In this document: positions 45,281 through 55,105 of the stretch, piece after piece
Layout of the letters: every line of letters begins with the position of its first letter
Numbering within the stretch: the first letter of the stretch is position 1
NCBI GenBank assembly: GCA_039720395.1
Contig: CM077832.1
Coordinates: 23,709,607-23,773,606 of the forward strand
Source: Liquidambar formosana
Lineage: Eukaryota > Streptophyta > Magnoliopsida > Saxifragales > Altingiaceae
Length of the DNA stretch: 64,000 nucleotides
Direction of reading: 5' to 3'
Program-made: the position numbers and the translations under genes
Notes under the pieces: model-generated
What the model was told of the DNA's origin: nothing
The model's database searches: none
Seen by the model: only the letters and a program-made list of their open reading frames with translations

Positions 45281-45560
45281 TCGCATGCTTGGATATGACA
45301 AAGTCTATCCTTATGGTTCCATTTGAGTTTGTTGGTATTAATGAGATTAATCCATCAAGCAAAAATGAGTTGTTATATCACTAATGCAATTAGTGGAGGC
45401 ATTTGCATGAGCGCACCAACGAAGTTGGCATGCATAGAAATGCAATCTATTCTTTGCTTCGATGAAATCGTCGCATGCTTGGATATGACGAAGTCTATCC
45501 TTTTGGTTCCATTTGAGTTTGTTGGTATTAATGAGATTAATCCATCAAACAAAAATGGGT
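45178..45560 (+). repeat. Tandem duplication, about 197-bp unit
   Basis: Two copies start ATATCACTAATGCAATTAGT at 45178 and 45375. They differ by a short indel after ATTAGTG and a few substitutions. Open frames across it are a by-product. Confidence 0.92.
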
Positions 45561-45613
45561 TGTTCTTTGATCATTGGCTCGCAAGTGAAACTTGTTCACC
45601 AATGAGGGGCTTC

Positions 45614-48613
45614 TATCACACCCCATTTTTGTCACCTTAGCTAGGATATATCATTTCATGTAGGATTTTGAGTCCTTTTTGAGTCTAGTCTTTTGCATTG
45701 AGTTTCTATGGCATTGAATATCATGAGTATGAATTTTGAAGTGATTTGGAGTTCATCTCGATAGTCAATAAGAACTTTTGCGACTTTAAGGGCATAATCG
45801 TCTTTTAAGCCGTATATTTTCCATTTGACCTTGGAATGAATCCCGAGTCATCCCATTAAGTTCATATGGTTATATAGAGTCCATATATAGGTTCAATTTC
45901 ATGAATTAATGGTTTAAGATCAATTCGGCTCGTAATGGTTTCGGGTTAGCTAAAAGACCCTTTCTTGGTTTGCTCAAATTGACTCATAAGACCCAATCAA
46001 TTTTCTCTCATTTAACTTCAATTGGGCTTTATTATGTCCTAAATATGTTTAGAAAGATCGAATTTCGATTGGGAAAGCATTTGGTTCGACCTTGTGTACA
46101 AACCCAGCTTAGCGACGGTGAGGTACCATGGTTAACCACCTTTGTAAAACCTAACCATGCACCCATGGCTAAGGATTTTTGTCCTAAAATGCTTAAAAAT
46201 GTGTTCCCCTTCGAAACACGGTCGTTTTGGCTTTTATTTCATCAAAATCAGACTTAATTTGAAGATTTTATGACTTCTGAAGCAAGTAGAAGTCAAAACC
46301 AGAGTGAAAATAGGAGGGCCTCGGGTAACCGTCCGGGGCTGGACGGTCAGCCGTCTAGGCCCAGACGGCTAACCGTCCAGGTCTAGATGGTCACTCGAGA
46401 GACTCGTACTTCAAGTCAACTTCTAACTCTTCTCTCCCTCTTTTGATGGTTTCTTCCGCCAAAACAACTTGTCTGAGCTTAGGAGTGTGTAAGTTTGAGT
46501 TGTTTGAGCACCAAGAGAGTCTCTAATAGCCCTAGGATCATTATTTAATGAATTAATCTTAGCCATTGGTTTAGGAGGTTAGTTCTCTATATAAAGGACA
46601 TGATATTCAGCACATAGGAGGAGGTTAATTGCACTTTACACATAGAGAGAGAGGGAGCTACGAGTTTGGAGAATTAGAAGGACATCAAGAGGAGGCTCTT
46701 CAACCCCAAGCAAGCAAGGAAACAAGAGGTTTGAAGACAAGGAAGAGTCTACAAGAGGTAAGCATGTCCCTTTAATGCTGAACATGAAGTTTCTGCTTCT
46801 TCTTCTTCTTCTTCTTCTTCTTCTTCTTCTAGGATAGTTATGGTGCATGAAGTTGCTCTTCTTATGGATTGAATTCAATGTTTATGTGATGTTATATGAA
46901 TGATTTTGAGGTGGTTTATGGCTTTATATGTTTGATAATCCCTGGTTTACCAAGGATTTGATTGCCTTATTCGTTCTATCCTCTTAAATCATGCATAGTT
47001 CACATGTTTAGGTTGCTATGATTGTTACCATGAATTGATGCTCCTGTTAGTTAATATATGTTATATGAATGATATTCATGATAATTTGAGCATGTGTTAG
47101 AGTTGTTTCATAGGTCGTAATGCATGATTGTGAAATTAGGGTTTTGATAACCCTGAATTCGCACAAGTTTTATACAGCATGCTTAGCTTAGTTTTTTGAG
47201 TAGTTTCTCATCATAGTCATTCTATATATGCTGCATATAGTTGAATCATGCTAGGTTTGCATTCATATAGTATGTTTTATAGGTTTTTTGGAGACATTAT
47301 CTTTTTTTAAGGATAATTATCCTTTTCGTTGAGTGAGGTTTTGCATGAGAGTCTTCTGTGATGTGTTTAAGCATGAAATCTCTTCTGTTGTGTTCTAGGG
47401 TATATATTTTACGTAGGATATGTTGATTGCACCTCCCCATAATGACTTTTTTATGTGAAATTATCTTAGGATAGTTTTGCTTAAGAAAGCTCGCCGTAGG
47501 GAGGCCTATTTTCATATTTTACATAAAATATCATCTTTTTGGTTAGAATGTGCTTTGTTATCATGTTTGTTGATATTATTGGAGTCTCTTATGTTTGTTA
47601 GTGTGTCTTTGGTAGGTTTTTATGCATGTTAGTCGAGTCATTGCATGTAGGATTGAGTTAAGTCCTTAGTTATTCATTATTCTTGTTGTTTGCATGATAA
47701 ATGGATAATTTTAGGCCTTGTCATGGTTCTGTCCAGATTAGTATTTTGCTTTCTTTGCATGATTGTGTGCACTTGTAAGGGTGCAAACAGGTACAAAGCT
47801 TGTCCTATTACAAATAGGGCTGCTATGGTCTGAAATGGCTAATGTTTGGAGCTTTTGCGCTCAGGTAAGTAGGGTTTGAAGGTGCCCCAATTCACCTTTC
47901 TTTTTCTTTCCTTTCTTTTCTCCCTCCTAGGGTTACTTCTTAATATGGACATATGGTGTTTATCAAAGGTTTCCTTCAATAATAAATTCTGGTTTTTATC
48001 AAAGTTTTCCTCTTGTGGAAGTTTTCAGTTTTGGATTAAATCAACACATTTTCAAATAAGGAAACCTAGGGTTTTTACCATAGGTTTGTATTAGGTTGTA
48101 ACCTTATTCTTTTCGAACTACGTGGACTTTGATCCATGTATTTCGCTGCATGGTACGTAGGCGCTCTTCGTGAGGCTCAAGTCTGTTCTAGAATCCAAGT
48201 ATCTTAGGCTTTTTTTCTTTTGTTTTATTTGAGTGATTGTGCATGGATGTTTGGATGGAACATATGATATGTATGCTGCCTTGTGAAGATATATGATGAT
48301 ATTTGAGTGGAAAAGATATTAAGTTAGCCCAATTAAATTAAGAGACCAACTCGGGCGATGTGGGTGCCTATGGGCTTTTGCCCAGAACCTTCCCACGTCG
48401 TAACATAGCCCCCGAATCCAATTTTCTGGTTTCAAAGACTTTGCTCTTCCTTTAATGGAGTCATGTGGTTTTGAAAATAAAACATTTTTGTGGTTTTCCT
48501 CTTTTCCCTAAGAAATGAGGTGGCGACTCCTTTTTTTTTGTTTGTTGTCTTTCACCCATATATACTAATCTTCTTTCTGCTAAATCCTTGTGGGCTGTTT
48601 TCCAGGGTTCACA
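45614..48613 (+). mobile_element. 3' LTR of element A
   Basis: Exactly 3.0 kb. It starts TATCACACCCC (TG to TA relative to the 5' LTR) and ends GGGTTCACA. It follows a weak purine tract AATGAGGGGC. It keeps the complete 80-bp dyad block (46320) and TATA box (46588). No primer-binding site follows; the target resumes as B's LTR. Confidence 0.93.
46320..46399. promoter_or_regulatory. U3 dyad block, full copy (3' LTR A)
   Basis: 80 bp framed by CTCGGGT and ACTCGAG. Three consecutive dyads with 6-nt loops: ACCGTCC/GGACGGT, AGCCGTCT/AGACGGCT and ACCGTCC/AGATGGT. It lies about 190 bp upstream of TATATAAAG at 46588. Confidence 0.92.
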
Positions 48614-49100
48614 CCCCGAAATTGGGCCCACAAGGATTGAAAAGAAAATAGAGGGTTTAAAAAATAAAAAGGAAGGAATCGCTACCTTATTTTTTAAAGG
48701 AAACAAGGAAAACCCTAAAAATAGTTTTGTTTTAGGAAAACAATTTGAATGACTCCATATTTAAAAAGGAAAGGCAAAAACAACAAGTCTTTTGGAAACC
48801 AAAGAAAACTGGGGATTCAGAGGCTAAGTTATGACAGTGGGAAGATTCTAAGCAAAGCCTATAGGCATCCATGTCACCCTTTCGGTATCTCGGTTTATTT
48901 GGGCTAAATTAAGATCTTTTCAGCACAAAATCAATAAATATCATCACAAGGCAGCATGCATATCATATATTCCATCCAATCATCCATGCATAATAAGTAA
49001 GATAAAACAGAAAATAAAGAAAAAAGAAAAGAAACCTAGGATACTTGGATCCTAGAACAGACTTGAGCCTCACGAAGAGTGCCTACGTACCGATGCAATG

Positions 49101-51890
49101 TGTGAACCCCGGAAATTGGGCCCACGAGGGATTGAAAAGAAAGTGGGTTTGAAAAAGAAAAAGGAAAGGAGTCGCCACCTTATTTTTTAAAGGAAACAAG
49201 GAAAACCCTAAAAATAGTTTGTTTTAGGAAAACAATTTGAATGACTCCATAAAAAAGGAAAGGCAAAAACCAATCTTTTGAAAACCAAAGAAATCGGGGA
49301 TTCGGAGGCTAAGTTATGACATGGGAAGGTTCTAGGCAAAGCCTATAGGCACCCATGTCACCCTTTCGGTCTCTCAGTTCATTTGGGCTAAATTAAAGTC
49401 TTTCCATACAAAAATCAGCAAGTATATCATCACAAGAATTGCATGCATATCATATATTTCATTCATCCATCCATGCATAATAAGCAAAAAAAAACAGAAA
49501 ATAAAAAGAAGAAAAGAAAACATAAATAAACCTAGGATGCTTGGATCCTAGAACGGACTTGAGCCTCACGAAGAGCGCCTACGTACCATGCAACGAAATA
49601 CATGGATCAAAGTCCACGTAGTTCGATTAGAATTAGGGTTAAGACCTAATATAAACCTATGGTTAAAATCCTAGGTTTCCTTATTTGATCAAAAGAGTTG
49701 AATTTGATAGAAAGTTTGATTTTAGGAAAGAAATCCACAAAATGGAAACTTTAATAAAAACCAGAATTTTGTTGGTTAAGGAAACCTCTAATTAAACCAT
49801 AGGACTTGTATTAAAAATTAACCCTAGATAGGGAGAAGAGAATGAGTTAAGAAGAAAGGTGAATTGGGGCACCTTCACACCCACTTACCTGAGCGCAATT
49901 AGCTCCAAGCATTTAGCCATTTCAGACATAAGCAGCCCTATTTGCCATAGGACAAATACCACACCTATTTGCACCCTTACAAGTGCTCAAAACCATGCAA
50001 AAACACTAACATGCAAATCTGGACAGAATAGTATTATGGCCTAAAAATCATCCACTAAGCATGCTAACAGCAACACAGCGAACAATAATAAGTCCTAACA
50101 TATTCCTAGAACCATATCATGCATAAAAACCCTAAAACATACTAACATGCATGCAAAACTATCATGTTTACTCCATATGAAAAACATATACAGCAAACAC
50201 GAAGAAAAACCAAATAAAAAAGTCTACTTTATCATGCTATATGAAAACAAACACGAAACAATGACTCTAAAACCCTAAACTCACAAATATGCTTAAAAAC
50301 ATACAAAACATACTTTAATCATGCTAAAACCAAACTAAACAGAAATTAAATCATGCATATTAACTAACTAAAGCAATATAACATGATGAAAATCCTAACT
50401 CTAACATGCAATGACACTAATCCTAGCACAAGGACAAACAGGAGCACAAGAATCACAACTATGCATTAAAAACCTAAAGGACAGCCCTAAAGCATGCTAA
50501 TTAGTAGATACAAAATAGATATTCCATGTATATTAACTAGCTAGAGTGTTAATACATGATAAAAAAGTCACCTTTAACATGCAATAAGCCTAACCCATAT
50601 GAGAACCTAGTTTAAGCTTGAATAGAGAAGGAGAATACCTTAGGAAGTGGCTCCCCTTGTGTTTGTAATTGTTCGTGGCTCCTCAGGTCTTTAGAGTGAA
50701 TCAAACCAACACGAATCCTCCTCTTTGTCAAAGTGGTATCACAGCAAAGAGATCAAAACTCACTCAACTTTGAAAAGAAATAGAAAACAAAAAGAGAACA
50801 AGAGAAAAGAAAAAGTGATTCTCATCACTTTGCAGCAGCAGCAACTTCAATCGTGTTTTTGGGTATGAAAACGTTGGATTTGGACAAAGCTTGTGAAATA
50901 CAAAGTTGTAGAGAATTGAATTATATTTCTAACAAGACCAATTTCATCAAATTCTGACTTCGGATGAAAAGGTTATGATTAAAATACGACTGCTGGTTTT
51001 CAGAAAATCTGCTGCTGAATTATGACGAATTTCACTCCCTCCAAACCCTCTTCTCTTCTCCCTTGTTTAAAGACATTAAGAGAGTATTTATAGCTGAAAT
51101 CTGGAGTTTCCGTTTCCTTCCTGGACTAGCTTTTTTTGGAGAATAATCAAAAGGTATTTTATAATGATAAAAGACTTCTAATCTGAATAGGAAAAGGAAA
51201 TTGTCTTTTATAAAAATTGGGAGACTGACCGCTAACACGCATGCACATGTATCGTATGTGCGTACACACACTCATCACATACAATACACGTGTTAGTGTC
51301 ATGATAAAAATGGCTAATTTAATAAAATAATTTTCTTTTCATTTTAACCAAAAATCTCATGCTGTGATTCGCACTAATTCTTCAAGGATAATCCGTAAAT
51401 AACCACACTAAACTCATCATCAGGGCCACGGGACTTAAGATGAACTTCATGAAACACTTTTGAGGGTAAAATGATGACTAATGAAAGTCAATTTGAAAAG
51501 ATTTGGTTGGTAATTGTGAGTCAATTAGAGCTAACCCAAGGAAGGGTTAATTAATCAACTTGAACTACATCGAGCCATTTTAATCCCGAGCCATTGACTT
51601 ACCAAATTGACACTAAAAATACCTCTTATGCATCCATATGAACTCCAATTGACAATTTGGAGATCATTCCAAGGTCAAATGAAAAGTTTGGGACTTAAAA
51701 GACGATTATGCCCCTCAAGTCACAAAAGCTCTTATTATTCCTCAAGATCAACTCCAATTTGAACCAAAATTCATACCCATTGTCCTTGTGACTCTAGAAA
51801 CCTAATGCAAGTGACTAGACTCAAAAACAAAATAAAAACATGCATGAAATGATGAGCCCTAGCAAGGTGGTGCAAAAATGGGGTGTGACA
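49101..51890 (-). mobile_element. Solo LTR inserted in element B's 3' LTR
   Basis: This 2790-bp unit starts TGTGAACCCCGG and ends GGGGTGTGACA on the plus strand, with perfect duplications CAATG (49096-49100 and 51891-51895). The minus-strand TATA motif TATAAATA is at 51086-51093. Its U3 lacks the GGACGG/GGCGGC dyad block and instead has GCACAT/ATGTGC (51243-51261), so it is a third subfamily. Confidence 0.95.
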
Positions 51891-53314
51891 CAATGAAATA
51901 CATGGATCAAAGTCCATGTAGTTCAAATAAAATAGGTTTAAATCCTAATATAAACCTATGGTAAAAACCCTAGGTTTCCTTATTTGAAAGTGAATTGAAT
52001 AAACCAAGTTTGAATTTAGAGAGATTTCCACAAAGTGGAAACTTTGATAAAAAAACAGAATTTTATTGGTTAAGGAAACCCTTGATTAAGACCATAAATT
52101 CATATTAAAATTAACCCTAAAGAGGGAGAAAGGAAAGAGTTAGGAAGAGAGGTGAATTGGGGTACCTTCACACCCACTTATCTTGAGCGCAATAGCTCCA
52201 AGCTTTAGCAATTTCAAACAATGGCAGCCCTATTTGCATTAGGACAATTACCGCACCTATTTGCACCCTTACACTGTGCTCAAAACCATGCAAACACAAT
52301 GATATATAAATCTAGACAGAATAGTATTATGGCCTAAAATCATCCACTAAACATGCTAACAGCAAAAACAGCGAACAAATATAAGCTCTAATGCAATCCT
52401 AATACCATATTATGCATAAAGACCCTAGAATGCACTATATGAATGCAAGAAATATCATAGTTATTCTATATGTAAAACATATACAGCAACTATGAAGAAA
52501 AATCAATAAAAAAGCTTAAACTAACATGCTGTATGAAACTAACCTAAAACAAGGACACTAAAAACCCTAAACTCACAAACATGCTTGAAAACACACAAAA
52601 CAAACTCTAAACATGCTAAAATAATATCAAATAGAACTTAAATCATGCATATTAACTAACTAAAGCAATAGAACATGATAAAAATCCTATCTTTAACATG
52701 CAATAACGCTATTCTAAAATAAGGACAACAGAAGCGCTAGAATCACAACTATGTTTTAAATCCTATGAAACAGTCCTAAAGCATGCTAAACCCATCATAA
52801 ACAGCAGGTATTTCATGTATATTAACTAGCTAAAGTATTAATACATGATAAAAAAGCTATCTTTAACATGCAATAAGCCTATTCTATATGAAACCCTAGT
52901 TTAAGCTTGAATAGAAGGGAAGAATACCTTAGGAAAGCTTCCTTGCTGCTGTAGAGACTCTCCTCTTGGCTTGTGGATGACTTGAATCAATGTTCTTCAA
53001 GGCTACAGCAGGACTTCTAGCTCTCCTTCAAGTCTCTCTCTCTTATTCTCTCTCAAACACTCAGGTTTTAATGCATAAAGTCACTCCCTTGTGCTGAAGC
53101 ATAGGGGGTATTTATAGATTTCAATTAGGATTAACCAATGGCTGGGATTAAAATCCAAAGAATTAATCTAAAGGCTATTAGAGACCCCCTTGGGGCTTAA
53201 GTAACTCAGCAGTTACCAAAAATTAGAAGGAAACACCTCCAAAAGAACCCTTGTACATCAAAATTGGAAGGAGTTCGCTTCAGCAAGGAGCTAGAGAGCC
53301 AATAGGAAAGTGCT

Positions 53315-53373
53315 CTCAGGTAACCACCTAGGGCCTGGGCGGCTAGCCGCCTGGGGCTGGGTGGTCACCTGAG
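53315..53373. promoter_or_regulatory. U3 dyad block of element B's LTR
   Basis: 59 bp framed by CTCAGGTAACC and GGTCACCTGAG, with GGGCGGCTAGCCGCC in the middle. Stems are of the B type (CCGCC/GGCGG, CCACC/GGTGG). One dyad is missing relative to the 80-bp forms. Confidence 0.9.
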
Positions 53374-53751
53374 CCCACTTCAGATTTTTGGTTTTTTTGG
53401 ACTCCTTCTCCTTCTAGAAGTGTTTCAAGGGTCAAATGAACTCCGATTTTGATGAAACAAAAGCCAAAACGACCGTGTTTTGATGAGGAATACATTTTTG
53501 AACATTTTGGAGGTGAAAACCACTAACCATGGGGGCATGGTTAGGTTTGAAAAAGGCGGTTAACTGCTACGCTCTACCTTTGCTAAGCATAGGCATGCAC
53601 ATAGGATCAAACCAAGTGCTTTCCATATCAAATTTAAACTTTCTAAAACACTTTTAAAGATAAAATGATGACTAATTAAAGTCGATTTGAAAAGATTTGA
53701 TTGGTAATTGTGAGTCAATTTAAGCTAACCCAAGGAAGGGTCAATTAACCA

Positions 53752-54480
53752 ACTAGGAATATACTTTTGAAATGGAGAAATATATTCAGGTCACGAATAT
53801 ATTTAACCAAGTAATTGACAAAGATTGAGAAGTATACTCAAGTGATGAGTATACTTTTGAAATGGAGAAATATATTCAAGTGATGAATATATTTAACCAA
53901 GTGATTGATAAAAAAGTCTGAGAAGTATACTCAAGTGATGAGTATACTTTTGAAATGGAGAAATATATTCAAGTGATGAGTATATTTAACCAAGTGATTG
54001 AAAGAGACTGAGAAGTATACTTAAGTGATGAGTATACTTTTGAAATGGAGAAATATATTCAAGTGATGAATACATTTAACCAAGTAAGTGACAATGATCT
54101 GAGAAGTATGTTCAAGTGATGAACATACTTTTGAAATAGAAAAATATATTCAAGTGATGAATATATTTAACCAAGTAAGTGACAATGAGCTGAGAAGTAT
54201 GTTCAAGTGATGAACATACTTTTGAAATTGAGAAATATATTCAAGTAATGAGTATATTTAACCAAGTAAGTGACAATGAGCTGAGAAGTATATTCAAGTG
54301 ATGAATATACTTTTGAAATGGAGAAATATATTCAAGTAATGAATATATTTAGCCAAGTAGGGTAGAGAATGAGGATTTGCAACTAGGAAGCATATTCAAA
54401 GGGTGAATATACTTTTGAAATGGAAGAATATGTCCAAGTGATGAATATATTCAACCAAGTGGGATGGAAAATCAAGATTT
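53752..54480 (-). repeat. 91-bp tandem repeat with paired hairpins, element B
   Basis: About eight units; GAGAAGTAT recurs at 53827, 53920, 54010, 54101, 54192 and 54283. Each unit has two dyads around an AGTGA loop: AAGTATACTCA/TGAGTATACTT and AAATATATTCA/TGAATATATTT. In some units the first stem is AAGTATGTTCA/TGAACATACTT or AAGTATATTCA/TGAATATACTT, so both arms changed together. It occupies the place next to the 3' LTR where element A has the GNA array. Confidence 0.93.
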
Positions 54481-54605
54481 GAAATGAGAATGTATAATCA
54501 ATTTATCAAGATTGAACAAGCATGGTGTAAGGGGAAAGTGCCTTAACACATTATCACTTGAGTTGGCATGGCACAGGGGAAATATATTAAACCCTTTTGA
54601 ACATA

Positions 54606-54628
54606 AAATCAATTCAAGGAATTGATTT
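54606..54628. repeat. Perfect 10-bp-arm hairpin, element B
   Basis: AAATCAATTC, loop AAG, GAATTGATTT. A small ATAT-GAA-ATAT dyad follows at 54631-54641, the only clear GNA-type hairpin seen in B. Confidence 0.85.
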
Positions 54629-54743
54629 CAATATGAAATATGTTTGATTTTAAGCTCAAAAAGTGTTGAACATCTCATTTGGAAGAAGGTTTAATCACGC
54701 GCTAAGGCGAGACAAAGCGAGGAACAAAGCCAAAACAAAGTGG

Positions 54744-54824
54744 CTTGGGTAACCACCAGGCCTCGAGAGGCTAGCCGCCCAGGCCTTGGTGGCTAGCCGC
54801 CCAAGGCTTGGGTGGTTACCCGAG
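54744..54824. promoter_or_regulatory. Dyad block upstream of antisense gene 2, element B
   Basis: 81 bp framed by CTTGGGTAACC and GGTTACCCGAG. Inner stems are GGCTAGCCGCC and TGGTGGCTAGCCGCC, B type. A TTTTAAATA motif that may be the TATA box follows at about 54847. Confidence 0.9.
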
Positions 54825-55105
54825 CCAAATGCTGAAAAATTCTGGGTTTTAAATACATGGGGGCACTATTCATACCCCCCATTCAACCCAACCCGAAAAT
54901 TGGGAGTTTCTCTAGAAAGCTTACCCTATTTTGCAAAATCAAACCAACACCTAAAAGCATTCAAATCCACACTTCAAGAGGGATTCATACACATGAAATA
55001 ACATCATTAACACCCAATTCCCATTAAAAACAATAATTTGTGGCACTTTGCAAATTAAAAACCTATTAAACCCATTTTTATTCAAAACAAGCTAGTTCAT
55101 CCACT

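Larger units (their letters stand above)
25121..48613 (+). mobile_element. Element A: full-length Tat/Ogre-lineage gypsy retrotransposon
   Basis: Both LTRs are present in direct orientation (25121-28097 and 45614-48613). They lie around gag, protease, RT-RNase H-aRNase H and integrase on the plus strand, two antisense genes and a hairpin-rich zone. Flanking pentamers CCCAG (25116-25120) and CCCCG (48614-48618) are each one change from the uninterrupted target CCCGG seen in the homologous LTR at 49107. This supports insertion into B's LTR, 12 bp from its end. A 3013-bp solo LTR (39614-42626) sits inside. Every gene has at least one frameshift or stop, so this copy is non-autonomous. Confidence 0.92.
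48614..53748 (-). mobile_element. 3' LTR of element B (main part, interrupted)
   Basis: Minus-oriented LTR: 48614-49100 and 51891-53748, plus its first 12 bases left of element A (25109-25120). Compared with the complete solo LTR at 49101-51890 it lacks roughly the last 330 bp on the right, i.e. the 5' end of the LTR; the sequence changes abruptly into the 91-bp tandem repeat near 53748. Confidence 0.8.

Noticed and set aside
45097..45640. Two open frames of about 100 codons
   Set aside because: They lie in a tandem duplication built of hairpins, share no domain with known proteins and are absent from element B.
45614..48613. Start of a separate retrotransposon (5' LTR)
   Set aside because: No primer-binding site or gag follows; the sequence continues as element B's LTR, and the flanks match those of the LTR at 25121.
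53752..54480. CRISPR-like array
   Set aside because: Repeat and interval are both repeated with no unique spacers, and the host is a plant.
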